A stretch of DNA of 64,000 nt from Actinomycetes bacterium (lineage in GTDB: Bacteria > Bacillota > Sulfobacillia > Sulfobacillales > JAIMBI01): the NCBI GenBank assembly GCA_023565505.1, contig JAIMBI010000005.1, positions 1-64,000 on the forward strand, in the 5' to 3' direction. This document shows positions 17,399 to 27,998 of this stretch, piece after piece (within the stretch, counting starts at the first letter, position 1; each line of letters opens with the position of its first letter). The position numbers and the translations under genes are program-made. Under the pieces are notes generated by a model. That model saw nothing but the letters and a program-made list of their open reading frames with translations, searched no databases and was not told the DNA's origin.

Positions 17399-18739
17399 TC
17401 ATGATGGAATGTGCCGGTTTCGACACTTTCGTCGTCTTGCGGCCTCGATCCCCAACTCGGCCCGGTATTTCGCCACCGTCCGACGCGCGACCACGATGCC
17501 TTCCGCCGCCAGGGCGTCGCGGATCGCTGCATCGGTCGGCGCACACGTTGCCTTCTCAATCAGATGCTGGATGCGTTTCTTCACGGTCTCGGCGGACCAC
17601 GGTTTTGTCGCCCCCCGGTGAGCCACGGGGCGGGGCAGTAAGGACTGAAGGGGATAGACCCTTGATGTCTTCTGGAAATACTTCCCCGACACGGCTCGAC
17701 TGACCGTGGAGGGATGACAGCCTACCACCGCGGCGACATGCTGGGCCGTCAACGGAATGGGATCGCTTGTGCCATCCAGGAACGGCCGCTGGATGTCGGC
17801 CAGGACCTGGGCCACCTGAGTCAAGGTGCGCCAGCGTTGTTCGACCGCACGCCTCAGCCACAAAGCTTCCTGACGGCAGAGTCGGAGGAAGCTCTTGGTT
17901 TCGTCGTCCCATGATTCAGGGGGGACATATTCCGGGGCGGCCACGATCCGGAGGTCCGGCATCACCCAGGGATTCACCGTCGCCGTCCACTGCCCGGCTT
18001 CGTTCTGGCGGAATATCACATCGGGGACGACGCTGAGGCGCAAGGGGGGCTCGAACGCCCGGCCGGGTTTCGGGTCCAAGCTGCGCAGACGACGGATGAT
18101 GCGCTCGGCCGTGTCTTGGTCCACGTGAAGCCAACGGGAGACCGTATCGGGTGACAAACGGGCGAGATCTGTCCAATGTACCTGAATCAAGCGACGTACG
18201 TGATTGTCGAGCGGATCTGTCGAATCAAGCTGAAGAAGCAGGCATTCCCGGACATCGCGGGCGCCGATCCCGCGGGGTTCGCAGGCTTGGAGAGCCCGAA
18301 GCGCCTCCTCGACGAGAGCTACCGGCACGTTGAGTCGCGTAGCGAGATCACTTGGTGCGCTTTCCAGGTAGCCAGCATCGTCCAGCTCGCCGATGAGCCA
18401 CTCGGCTATCGTACGGATTCGAGGCGACAGCCGCATCCCGGCCAGTTGCACCCGCAGGTCAGTCCCCATGGTCCAGAAGTCGACGGACGCCCACGGGGAC
18501 AAAACCGCCTCCCGGTTCCGGTCGTCATCCCGCGTCGTCCCTTCGGTCCTGCCGGCAAGCATCCATCCTGCCTCTTCGTCCGGCCACCGGACCTCCAGCA
18601 AGGGATTGGATTCCATTTTGTTCCGCAAGAACTCTTTCAGGGCTACGGTGGACATCTGTAAGATGGCCTGAACCTGGTAAAGAAGGGGGCGCTGTCCAAG
18701 CGCCAGACGCTGGTCGAGTCCCAGGCGTCCCGTGTCCAT
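17399..18739 (-). CDS. rpoN: RNA polymerase sigma-54 factor
   Basis: Alternative sigma factor that recognises -24/-12 promoters and needs an AAA+ activator to open them. It has the Gln/Leu-rich activator-contact region I at the N-terminus (LGLDQRLALGQRPLLYQVQAILQM, shortened here). The core-binding domain (FLRNKMESNPLLE, DDAGYLE, EPRGIGARDV) follows, then the central DPKPGRAF block, the HTH (TAQHVAAVVGCHPSTVSRAV) and the C-terminal RpoN box ARRTVAKYR that reads the -24 element. All domains are intact in 446 residues. ATG 18739 was chosen over GTG 18763. It lies 61 bases behind the flavin monooxygenase gene and probably shares its sigma-54 promoter, an unusual setting. Confidence 0.93.
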   Translation of the reverse strand: MDTGRLGLDQRLALGQRPLLYQVQAILQMSTVALKEFLRNKMESNPLLEVRWPDEEAGWMLAGRTEGTTRDDDRNREAVLSPWASVDFWTMGTDLRVQLAGMRLSPRIRTIAEWLIGELDDAGYLESAPSDLATRLNVPVALVEEALRALQACEPRGIGARDVRECLLLQLDSTDPLDNHVRRLIQVHWTDLARLSPDTVSRWLHVDQDTAERIIRRLRSLDPKPGRAFEPPLRLSVVPDVIFRQNEAGQWTATVNPWVMPDLRIVAAPEYVPPESWDDETKSFLRLCRQEALWLRRAVEQRWRTLTQVAQVLADIQRPFLDGTSDPIPLTAQHVAAVVGCHPSTVSRAVSGKYFQKTSRVYPLQSLLPRPVAHRGATKPWSAETVKKRIQHLIEKATCAPTDAAIRDALAAEGIVVARRTVAKYRAELGIEAARRRKCRNRHIPS

Positions 18740-18799
18740 CGCCCCCTCGTCGTCACACGTCACCCGTGGCGGTTCGGACGGCCCTCCGCGTGGATGTCC

Positions 18800-20185
18800 C
18801 TAGGCCACCGGCGTCGCCACGTCAAGGTTCACGTCGGAGACCGGCATCGGGGGTGATCCGCCGCATTCCCGTCGGAGAACGGGCATGACCTCTTCGGCGA
18901 AGAGATACATCTGCTCCTCGATCTCCTCGCCGCGGAACCCACCCAACTCGAACCAGGCGCAGAACATGAAGTCCTCGTAGCCGCAGGTTTCCTTGATGCG
19001 CATGATCTTGTCGATCACCTCCTGCTTGGAGCCGTGGATGGCGACTTCCTTTTGCCGGAGGAGATCGGCGGTGACTTTCATGTTGAGGTCGTAGAACGGT
19101 TCGTTGGCCTCGGCTAGGACAGCCGCGAATCCGAAGGGCCCATAATAGTCCCACTGCAGCTCAAGGGCCCGCGCGGCCCGTTCCAGGCTTTCCTTCTCCC
19201 GCCCCGGACGGGTGATGTGGATATACCGGCAGGTCACGACCCCGCGCCGTCGTTCGGCGTCCCAACCGCGCTTGAATCGGCCACGGTTCAACCGGTCAGG
19301 CCAACCGTGCTTCTCGGCCTCTTCGTAGTAGATGTCAATGTTCTTTTTGAGCCGTGAGTTCGGCTCGACGATGAAGTACCCGTTGATCCCGCGTTGGGCC
19401 GCCCAACGAACCGACCGCTCGCTGGTTAAGGGTTCCCACAGCTGCGGGTAGGGTTTTTGCACGGGCTGGGGGAACACGCTGATCTCCCGGAGCGTCGTGG
19501 TCGTGGCCAGGACCGGATTGCCGCCCGAGTACATGTCAGGCGGGCCGAGCTTCAGGACGTCCTCGACGCGGCGCTCCACCTTCGCCTGGTTGAAATAGGC
19601 GATGGTCTGACGATGGTTCCACCGCGTGTACGACGGGGGGATGGAGAAATTCTCCCCGTGATGGGACATGGAGGGTTGCGTCCAGGCCTTCAGAATGATC
19701 TCGTAGGCTTCTTCGTAGGCGGAGCGGTTGCGTTCCTGGTCTTGGATGGTCGAGCCGTACGGGCGTCCCAGGACTTCGTTCTCCCGGGGCTGGTACCCCC
19801 GACCGATGCCGCACTCCACCCGCCCACCGCTCAGCACGTCCAAGGTCGCGACCTGCTCGGCGAAACGGATCGGATGGTGCCACACGATGATGTTGGCGCA
19901 TTGGCCGAGGCGAATGCGTTTCGTGTGGGCCGCGATGGCCATCTCGACCATGAGGGGGTTTGGGCTGAACTCCGCGCCCTCGGGTTGGAAATGGTGTTCG
20001 GTGAGGAAGAAATAGTCGTAGCCGAGCTTCTCGGCGAGAATGCCTTGACGCACCTGGTTGATGATCACACGTTGCATGCTCTGATGGACCTCGGACAAAC
20101 TCCCGTCGTTGACCACCACGCCGTTGGGCGTCGTCACCGTGGGCAGGTCCGAGGCGCCGTTGTGGAAGATCCCGATCTCGATCAT
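18800..20185 (-). CDS. LLM-class (bacterial luciferase-like) flavin-dependent monooxygenase
   Basis: Member of the FMNH2/F420-using luciferase-like superfamily, 461 residues, a (beta/alpha)8 barrel. Seen features are the N-terminal MIEIGIFHNG strand, AEKLGYDYFFLTEHHF (the EHH signature of the family), TKRIRLGQCANIIVWHHPIRFAEQVATLDVLSGGR and GIGRGY. A long insertion between about residues 200 and 330 distinguishes it from 330-residue members. ATG 20185 follows AAGGGAG. A separate flavin reductase in the neighbouring operon fits a two-component FMNH2 oxygenase such as a type II Baeyer-Villiger or hydroxylating enzyme. The substrate is unknown. A -24/-12 promoter lies about 65 bases upstream. 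Confidence 0.88.
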   Translation of the reverse strand: MIEIGIFHNGASDLPTVTTPNGVVVNDGSLSEVHQSMQRVIINQVRQGILAEKLGYDYFFLTEHHFQPEGAEFSPNPLMVEMAIAAHTKRIRLGQCANIIVWHHPIRFAEQVATLDVLSGGRVECGIGRGYQPRENEVLGRPYGSTIQDQERNRSAYEEAYEIILKAWTQPSMSHHGENFSIPPSYTRWNHRQTIAYFNQAKVERRVEDVLKLGPPDMYSGGNPVLATTTTLREISVFPQPVQKPYPQLWEPLTSERSVRWAAQRGINGYFIVEPNSRLKKNIDIYYEEAEKHGWPDRLNRGRFKRGWDAERRRGVVTCRYIHITRPGREKESLERAARALELQWDYYGPFGFAAVLAEANEPFYDLNMKVTADLLRQKEVAIHGSKQEVIDKIMRIKETCGYEDFMFCAWFELGGFRGEEIEEQMYLFAEEVMPVLRRECGGSPPMPVSDVNLDVATPVA

Positions 20186-20251
20186 GCTCTCGCTCCCTTT
20201 CGGCAAGATTCCGTTCGCGGTCAGGGCGGCCTTCTTGCCCCCCCTTGAAGA

Positions 20252-20267
20252 TGCATGCGCCATGCCA
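20252..20267 (-). promoter_or_regulatory. Sigma-54 (-24/-12) promoter for the monooxygenase-rpoN operon
   Basis: On the minus strand TGGCATGGCGCATGCA matches TGGCACG-N4-TTGCA at all invariant positions, with GG and GC exactly 10 bases apart. It differs at two tolerated bases. Transcription would start near 20241, giving a leader of about 55 bases to ATG 20185. An AAA+ activator is encoded divergently next to it. Confidence 0.75.
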
Positions 20268-20354
20268 CTTGCGGCCGACGGGAGACCTCTTGCCAGCATC
20301 GTATCGGATGGTAGGATTCTAATCACAGAACAACGCGAACACCGACGCTATTGT

Positions 20355-20370
20355 GACGGCAGTCGCCGTC
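20355..20370. repeat. Inverted repeat upstream of the sigma-54 promoter (possible activator site)
   Basis: GACGGC-AGTC-GCCGTC is a perfect 6-4-6 inverted repeat about 90 bases upstream of the -24 element, a usual distance for an enhancer site. It also lies about 45 bases before the activator's own start, so it could serve autoregulation. GC-rich palindromes arise easily by chance here. Confidence 0.35.
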
Positions 20371-20412
20371 CCTGCATCGACTTCACGCTGGACGCGAGGG
20401 GAGGCGAGCGGC

Positions 20413-22386
<1,974 letters not shown>

Positions 22387-22447
22387 AACCTCCGGACCGT
22401 TGCGCGTGCTGCTCGCGACGTCGGAGGCCGGGGCCGCACGGCCCGGA

Positions 22448-22948
22448 TCATGAGATGTTGGACAGGTCTTGCAGAGCCCAAAAGCGCCGGTCGTAGAAGA
22501 TGAGCGGCGAACCCGGATTGACGCTCGCGTCCACCACCGTGGCGATGAGGAGGTCGTGATCCGCCACGGTGACGCGTTGCTGGGTACGACACACCAGGTG
22601 GGCCAAGGCATCGTGGAGGAGCGGTACGCCATGGGGGCCCTGGCTCCATCCCACATGATGAAATTTGTCGGGATCTTTCGTGGCCAACTTCCTGGCGTGG
22701 TCGTGCTGGTCCGCCGCAAGGATGTTCACCGCAAACATCCCGCGGCGGACCACGACCGGGTGGGTCTCGGACGCGTGAGCCAGGCTGACGAGGACGGTCG
22801 GGGGTTGCAAGGATACGGACGTGAAGGCATTGACGGTCAGTCCGCGCGGACGACCGTCCTCGTCGCACACGGTCACGACACAGACGCCGGTTACAAATCG
22901 AGACATCACGGCTCGAAACGCGTCGGCTGTCAGCTCCATGGCGGCCAC
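22448..22948 (-). CDS. Flavin reductase (FMN-binding, HpaC/PheA2-like)
   Basis: Supplies reduced flavin to a partner oxygenase using NAD(P)H. The 166-residue split-barrel protein has the family blocks: FRAVMSRFVTGVCVVTV, GLTVNAFTSVSLQPPTVLVSL (flavin phosphate site), FAVNILAADQ, and the late GD/HDLLIATVVD segment (residue variant ADHDL) with PLIFYDRRFWAL. The start is GTG 22948, ten bases after GGAGG; an ATG at 22939 is the alternative. It follows the metallo-beta-lactamase gene by 113 bases and presumably serves the luciferase-like monooxygenase encoded nearby, since both lie behind similar sigma-54 promoters. Confidence 0.88.
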   Translation of the reverse strand: MAAMELTADAFRAVMSRFVTGVCVVTVCDEDGRPRGLTVNAFTSVSLQPPTVLVSLAHASETHPVVVRRGMFAVNILAADQHDHARKLATKDPDKFHHVGWSQGPHGVPLLHDALAHLVCRTQQRVTVADHDLLIATVVDASVNPGSPLIFYDRRFWALQDLSNIS

Positions 22949-23061
22949 GCCCGGCGCACCTCCTCGGATTATCGTCCCGGCGACCAACGGGGGCCACCGC
23001 CCCGTGGGGGTAACCGGCGGGAGACATCCTCCCCGGGACGTTCCCGCCGGCAGCAGTCGTC

Positions 23062-23895
23062 TCACTCGTACAGGTTGGGATGCAGGCGAAGCCGTTCTTC
23101 CTCCCGAATGGGGCTTCGGCCTTCGTGACAGACGGCATGGTCGTGACCGGGGACGATGGTGGCGTCGTAGTTGCGCGCGAGCAGCTTCAGCTTGCGCAAC
23201 GAGCGTCGCCATTCCTCCGGATCCAGAGAAATCATCGACGGGTGTTCGAGATCGTAGCTCTCCTTCCGATACACGGCATCCGAAGGCAGGATGATCGTCC
23301 CGCTGTGTTCCAGGTGGACCATCAGGCCCATCGTGCCCCACGTGTGGCCGGGGAGGCTGATGGCGTACACGTCCCGGAGGATCTCCTGGTCCCCGTACAG
23401 CGGCGTCCATTTCAGGCCGGGAACGTCGTAGTCGCAGCGGAGAAAGAAGTTCTGGTCCTGGGGTAGATTGGCGACCCCCTTGTACTCCGCCTCATGGATG
23501 AGGATTTTGGCATCCGTACCGGCGAACAAACGGGTGTTCCCGGCATGATCCGTGTGGAGGTGGCTGATGAACACGTACTTGATGTCCTCAGGACCATATC
23601 CGGCCCTCTTCAGCGCCACTTCGAACACCTGCTCCGGGGTGTGGTCGTCCCACGGTGCCAGCTCCTTGTAGTCCGGCAGCCACTCCTGTTCCCAGTTGGG
23701 ATGCACGGAAGCATCGAAGAGGACGTTGCCGTCAGGATGCTCGATGATGTAGGTCAGTGAGGGCACCTCGCACCAAATCCGCGGCTTGGACTGGTCAGAG
23801 CGGGTCAAGAGGTAACGGGGATGAGCCGTCACCAGCACGTCGTAGTCGGTTCGAAGATTTCCGTGGTGAAGGGCTCGGATGCGGATTCCGCGCAT
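23062..23895 (-). CDS. Metallo-beta-lactamase-fold hydrolase, N-acyl homoserine lactonase-like
   Basis: A 277-residue dinuclear-zinc hydrolase. The HxHxDH motif is HLHTDH (residues 112-117), and later metal ligands are seen in LPGHTWGTMG and LPSDAVY, with a final PGHDH. The overall layout (long N-terminal segment, SLTYIIEHPDGNVLFDASVHP) resembles AiiA-type lactonases and related esterases. In this setting hydrolysis of a lactone or ester formed by the monooxygenase is more plausible than quorum quenching, but both remain open. ATG 23895 follows AAAGGAG. It is first gene of the second sigma-54 operon. Confidence 0.85.
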   Translation of the reverse strand: MRGIRIRALHHGNLRTDYDVLVTAHPRYLLTRSDQSKPRIWCEVPSLTYIIEHPDGNVLFDASVHPNWEQEWLPDYKELAPWDDHTPEQVFEVALKRAGYGPEDIKYVFISHLHTDHAGNTRLFAGTDAKILIHEAEYKGVANLPQDQNFFLRCDYDVPGLKWTPLYGDQEILRDVYAISLPGHTWGTMGLMVHLEHSGTIILPSDAVYRKESYDLEHPSMISLDPEEWRRSLRKLKLLARNYDATIVPGHDHAVCHEGRSPIREEERLRLHPNLYE

Positions 23896-23984
23896 GGCCG
23901 GCACGCTCCTTTCATCGAACTGGGGGTCGCTGGGGACAGAGACCATGCCTCGACGGCTTACGTGGTCTTCCCGTCTGATGGAGA

Positions 23985-24000
23985 TGCATTTGGCATGCCA
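23985..24000 (-). promoter_or_regulatory. Sigma-54 (-24/-12) promoter for the hydrolase-flavin reductase operon
   Basis: On the minus strand TGGCATGCCAAATGCA shares TGGCATG-N4-ATGCA with the promoter of the monooxygenase operon. Both carry the same two departures from the TGGCACG-N4-TTGCA consensus. The GG and GC spacing is exact. Transcription would start near 23974, about 78 bases before ATG 23895. Confidence 0.75.
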
Positions 24001-24071
24001 TGGAAGAGCGACCGTGGACCGGGCTCCGACCGCGCGATGACGCGGGGCGGGATGGGGTCGGGTCGGTCGGT

Positions 24072-24122
24072 GCAGCCGGAGTTGGCCGGCTGCGTGGCAG
24101 GGGGATCCCGCGGCCGCGGGAT
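24072..24122. repeat. Two adjacent palindromes, possible enhancer sites
   Basis: GCAGCCGG, six bases, CCGGCTGC (24072-24093) and a perfect 18-bp palindrome ATCCCGCGGCCGCGGGAT (24105-24122) lie about 75-120 bases upstream of the second sigma-54 promoter, where activator-binding sites are expected. They are not identical to the repeat at 20355, so common recognition is unproven. Confidence 0.35.
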
Positions 24123-25279
24123 GGTCGCTCGTCGGTTTCCGATTTCGGGCCAGGGGGCCCCACCGCGTCGCAGCCCCAGTCTGTGACGGACGAGCCGACG
24201 GACAAGTGGGGGAGCACCTCGCCCCGGAGTCCGGGCCTCCCGGTCGGCTGCGCGCCACTCCGCGGCAACGCGTCGGATCGTCACGCCTTCGGGCCGCCGG
24301 TCGAGCCGCACGGGTGCCGGTCGGACTCCCCCGGGACCGCTCCTGGTGCCTCCGGTTGCGTGACACCGGTTCGGTGCGCGTCGATGTCGTTCCGCTTGCC
24401 GATGTGCACCTCGGGGAAAAGGGCGACGCGGGTGGCGATGTCTGGCGACGACTGAGGTCCCCGTGCCGGAGGCGGTTGGCGGCGGTTGGTGCGACGGCGA
24501 TGAGGCCCCCGCGGACGTCGCGGGGACGGAGAGCGGAGGCCGTGGGCCCCACGACCCGGAGCCGACGTTGAGGAGGCGATACGCGCCACGACCGGCCCTG
24601 GCGTTTGCCCTGCGGGGTGAAACGGCGGCCTCCGCACCCGAGGGTCGCGCGGGGCTCACAGCCAAACACCCTGACCGTGCTCGTCAAGGCCGCGGTCTCG
24701 GGACCCCCCGGCGCGCCGCCAGGGCCGGGGCGTGCCGGCGGAGGAAGACCACGGGGACGGCGCGATCTCGAGGCGCGGATCGACGCCGCCACCGCGAACC
24801 CCGGTCCGGCGGACGGGACGGCCTCCGGGGTCCCCGGCAGAACGGCCACGGACACGTCCAGGGAGCGGGGGGAGGGCATCCCGTTCGGCCGGCCGACCGC
24901 GCGGCCGTGCGCCCGACGCCACCCGCGTCTCGGCGTCCGCTGCCGGCCTGCGGGCCGCCGTCGGAGGAGAGTCCTGAGCCCGGCTCACCGCCGCCGCGCA
25001 CGCGTGACGCAAGGGGATCGGGAAAGCGCGAGGGAGCAGACCCTTCCCGCTCGATCGTCCCGCCGCCCGGTGTGCGAGCCAGCCGCTTGAGTCTTAGGCG
25101 GGCATCGACGCTGCATGCGTTCCGTCTCCCGTGCGGACCCGCGTCCGCCGCGCATCCCTGCCGGCGGCCCCGCCCCTCCCCGGGATCCGCGCCCGTCGCA
25201 TGGGGCGGGGCCACGGCGGCGGGCGGGAGGAGTGGGGCGAGTTGTCCCGAGGCTCCGCGTGGTCCTTCGGTGAGAGATC
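24123..25279. other. GC-rich stretch of about 1.15 kb without a recognisable gene
   Basis: Many open frames exist on both strands because stop codons are rare at this composition. None shows a family motif, a convincing ribosome-binding site, or a hydrophobicity pattern typical of a protein. It may be a decayed region at the right edge of the sigma-54 block. I see no terminal repeats or integrase. Confidence 0.5.
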
Positions 25280-25308
25280 TTCCCTATTACATAGAGATGA
25301 GATAGGAT
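25280..25308 (+). promoter_or_regulatory. Candidate promoter with overlapping inverted repeat, upstream of the OsmC-like gene
   Basis: An AT-rich island in GC-rich surroundings. TAGGAT (25303-25308) could be a -10 box and TTCCCT (25280-25285) a weak -35 at 17 bases. CCTAT (25283-25287) and ATAGG (25302-25306) form an inverted repeat with 14 bases between, covering the promoter as a repressor site would. Confidence 0.35.
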
Positions 25309-25372
25309 ATCGGGAGAACAGGTTTGGGCAGCACCGCTGCCCGGCCGCCATCCCCAGAGAGGAGCGTGTTCC

Positions 25373-25903
25373 ATGGCCGATGTCCGTTTGGCCGGTATCG
25401 ACCGCGCCGGCCTCCAGGCGCTGATCCAGGACGCGGAAGCTCACCCGGAGCAGTACCGCCGCGTCGCCCGGGCCGTCACCCGGTGCCGGGGCGGATTTCT
25501 GACCGCCAGTTACATCCGGGATCTGCCGCCGGTGATGATTGACGAGCCGCAGCAGCTTTTGGGCACCAACACCGCTCCCAACCCTTCCGACACGGTGCTC
25601 GCCGCCTTGGGCGCCTGCCTCTCGGTGGGCTACATGGCCAACGCCACGGCGATGGGCTTGACGGTGGAAGAACTGACCCTCGAACTCGAGGGGGACATCG
25701 ACATCTCGCCGGTTTGGGGGACGGCCCGGGTGCCGCCGGACCAGGTCGCGGGCTTCACGGAGATCCGGGTCCGCACGCGCCTGAAGGCACCGGGCCTCAC
25801 TCCCGAGCAGGAACGAGAACTGCACGAGCGGACGCTCAGGTGGTCCCCGGTGGCCAACACCATCCGGAACCCGGTGCGCCTGGTGGCCACCCTCAATGCC
25901 TGA
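25373..25903 (+). CDS. OsmC/Ohr-superfamily protein
   Basis: A 176-residue member of the OsmC-like fold. The family's central helix region is recognisable in APNPSDTVLAALGACLSVGY, which holds the Cys that in Ohr/OsmC is peroxidatic, followed by VEELTLELEGDID. A C-terminal NTIRNPVRL segment stands where Ohr/OsmC members carry the second Cys (usually CP). That second Cys appears to be replaced, so the redox mechanism may differ or be lost. The N-terminal 40 residues are longer than in classic Ohr. ATG 25373 follows GAGAGGAG. It begins a likely operon with the acyl-CoA dehydrogenase homologue, starting within or just after its stop. Confidence 0.75.
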   Translation: MADVRLAGIDRAGLQALIQDAEAHPEQYRRVARAVTRCRGGFLTASYIRDLPPVMIDEPQQLLGTNTAPNPSDTVLAALGACLSVGYMANATAMGLTVEELTLELEGDIDISPVWGTARVPPDQVAGFTEIRVRTRLKAPGLTPEQERELHERTLRWSPVANTIRNPVRLVATLNA

Positions 25904-25910
25904 GGCCGCG

Positions 25911-26984
25911 ATGAACGTCGGGACGCCCCTGCGGTGGGCGGCCGGGGAGGATGTGGCGGGCGTGGTCGTCCGCGAGCTTCTTCCCCGGGTGGACCAGATC
26001 GCGGCGGGGGAATACCCGGAAACGGTCCTGCACGCGCTGGGTACGGCGGGCGCGCTGGCGGCCGGGGACCTGGACCCCTGGGCCTACGAGCGGAAGCGGC
26101 TCGCCGTCATCCGCGCCGTCGCCCGCTGCTGCCTGGCGACGGCTTTCCTGGTCTGGTGCCACACCGCGGCCGTGGTCTACGTGCGCACCGGAGCCAGCCC
26201 CTGGCTCCGCAGCGAGCTGCTGCCGGCGTTGGAGCAGGGCGCCGTCCTCGCCGGCACGGGCCTCTCCAACCCCGTGAAGGCGGCCGCGGGGCTGGAGCGG
26301 ATCCGGCTCCGCGCGACCCCGGCGGGGGACGGATTCCGGATCTCCGGGACCCTCGCCGCGGTGTCGAACCTCGGACCGGGCCATTGGTTCGGCGTCGTGG
26401 CCGAGACCGGTGCGGGGCGGGTGGCCGCGCTGCTGCCGGCCGATGCGCCGGGCGTGGAGCTGGTGCCGCGGGACCGGTTCGTCGCCCTCAACGGCACGGC
26501 GACCTACGCCGTACGGTTGGTGGACGTGGCCGTTCCGGCCCGCTGGGTCCTCGCCCGAGATGCCGACGCGTGGCTGGCGCGGATCCGTCCCGGCTTTCTC
26601 CTGAGCCAGGTCGGCCTGGGTCTCGGCTTGGCGGACGATGTCGCCGCCCACGTCGGTCGGCGTGTCGGCCGCCGTCCGGGTCTGGCCTGGTGGGCGGCGC
26701 GGTTGGAGCGCGCGCGGCGGCGGCTCGAGACGGCTCTCGCCGGCGTGGCCGCCGCGCCGCCGGCCACCGAGGCCGAGTGGCGCCGCCTCGTCCATCTCCG
26801 GCGGGCGGCGGGACGGCTCGCCTTCCATGCGGCGGAGGCCGTCGCCGTGGCGGACGGCAGCGCCGGCTACCAGTCCGGCAGTTACGCCAGCCGCCGGGCG
26901 CGCGAGGCGTGGTTCGTGGCCATTCTCACACCGTCGCTGACGCAACTCGAGGTGGAGCGCGGTCGCCAAGGAGGGAGAGGATGA
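25911..26984 (+). CDS. Acyl-CoA dehydrogenase-family flavoprotein
   Basis: A 357-residue homologue of acyl-CoA dehydrogenases/FMN-dependent monooxygenases of that fold. It has an N-terminal helical domain with HALGTAGALAAGDLDPWAYERKRLAVIRAVARCCLATAFLVWCH, a middle beta domain (RLRATPAGDGFRISGTLAAVSNL, then WRVLA-like PARWVLARD), and a C-terminal helical bundle. It is shorter than the usual 380-400 residues, and no clear catalytic Glu motif was found, so it may be a divergent member acting on a small substrate or with reduced flavin. ATG 25911 is preferred, with GAGG upstream; ATG 25896 overlapping the OsmC-like stop is possible. The next gene overlaps by ATGA. Confidence 0.7.
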   Translation: MNVGTPLRWAAGEDVAGVVVRELLPRVDQIAAGEYPETVLHALGTAGALAAGDLDPWAYERKRLAVIRAVARCCLATAFLVWCHTAAVVYVRTGASPWLRSELLPALEQGAVLAGTGLSNPVKAAAGLERIRLRATPAGDGFRISGTLAAVSNLGPGHWFGVVAETGAGRVAALLPADAPGVELVPRDRFVALNGTATYAVRLVDVAVPARWVLARDADAWLARIRPGFLLSQVGLGLGLADDVAAHVGRRVGRRPGLAWWAARLERARRRLETALAGVAAAPPATEAEWRRLVHLRRAAGRLAFHAAEAVAVADGSAGYQSGSYASRRAREAWFVAILTPSLTQLEVERGRQGGRG

Positions 26985-27952
26985 GTGGCGTCGACCAGGC
27001 GGGGCGGGGCCGGGCCGCCCCGGGATCCGACGGGGCGGTGTGGCCGCTGGAGGAGACGTTGGTCCGCGCCGCCGACCTGGCGGTCGCGAAGTGGACCGAG
27101 CTTCGGGAGCGTCCGGTGGCTTTCGGCCTGAAGGCGTTCACCGGCGGGGCGATGGTCGCCTTCGGCGCCTTCCTGAGCCTGTCGGTGAGCGCGGGGATCA
27201 CGGTGCCGGGCCTGGCCAACCTGGTCATGGGCGCGGTGTTCGGCTTCTCGTTGGTCATCATCATGGTGGCCGGCGCCTCGCTCATCACGGCCGACATGGC
27301 TCTCGGCGTGGTGGCGTTGTGGCATCGTCGCCTGCGCTGGCGCGAATACCTGACCTTCGTGCTGGCCGGCTACCTCGGCAATGCGGCAGGGTCCTGGGCG
27401 TTCATGGGGCTGGTGGCCGCGGCCGCCGGCCCCTACGCCCAGCCTCCCTGGTTGCTCCAGGCCCACCTGCTCGCGGTCAAGCGCCTGGCGCCCTCCGACG
27501 CGAGTACCTTCGCCCTGGGCGTGCTCTGCACGTGGCTTTTGCAGACGGCTATGTTCCTCTACCTCAAGGCCCGGACGGACGTCGGCAAGATGATCCTGGC
27601 CTACTACGGCCCGCTGGCGTTCGTGGCCGGCATGACCGAGCACGCCATCGCCAACATCGGTTTTCTCGCGCTGCCGCTCCTGATGCAACCCCGCTGGGCA
27701 GCCCTGGTCGGACCCGCCGCGGCCCATCAGGCCTGGTTGACCTGGGGATTCGGCCCCCTCGGTTGGGCGCGCAACCAACTGTTCACCCTGCTGGGGAACT
27801 TCGTGGGCGGGGCGGTGTTCGTGGCGACCGTCTTCCAGGGCATGGCGGACCGGGGGCGCCTCGAGAGCCTCTACCGGCGCCGGCGGGGAGCCTTGGGGGG
27901 CGAGCCGGTCGACCGCATCGGCAGCAGCGCCGTGCCCGATATGGTACGGTAG
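26981..27952 (+). CDS. Formate/nitrite transporter-family channel
   Basis: A 323-residue FNT-family membrane protein, a pentameric channel for formate, nitrite, hydrosulfide or similar small anions. A soluble 55-residue N-terminus precedes six hydrophobic helices. Family features include FTGGAMVAFGAFLSLS in helix 1, the short GASLITADMALG segment (the broken-helix omega loop region) and AFVAGMTEHAIANIGF (the second broken helix, carrying the central His used for proton relay). The start overlaps the preceding stop as ATGA. A formate-dehydrogenase-like molybdoenzyme follows 46 bases later, so formate is a reasonable guess for the solute, without proof. Confidence 0.82.
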   Translation: MSGVDQAGRGRAAPGSDGAVWPLEETLVRAADLAVAKWTELRERPVAFGLKAFTGGAMVAFGAFLSLSVSAGITVPGLANLVMGAVFGFSLVIIMVAGASLITADMALGVVALWHRRLRWREYLTFVLAGYLGNAAGSWAFMGLVAAAAGPYAQPPWLLQAHLLAVKRLAPSDASTFALGVLCTWLLQTAMFLYLKARTDVGKMILAYYGPLAFVAGMTEHAIANIGFLALPLLMQPRWAALVGPAAAHQAWLTWGFGPLGWARNQLFTLLGNFVGGAVFVATVFQGMADRGRLESLYRRRRGALGGEPVDRIGSSAVPDMVR

Positions 27953-27998
27953 GACCCGAAGGAACCGGCCGGCGGGATGCCGCGAGGGAGGGCCAACC

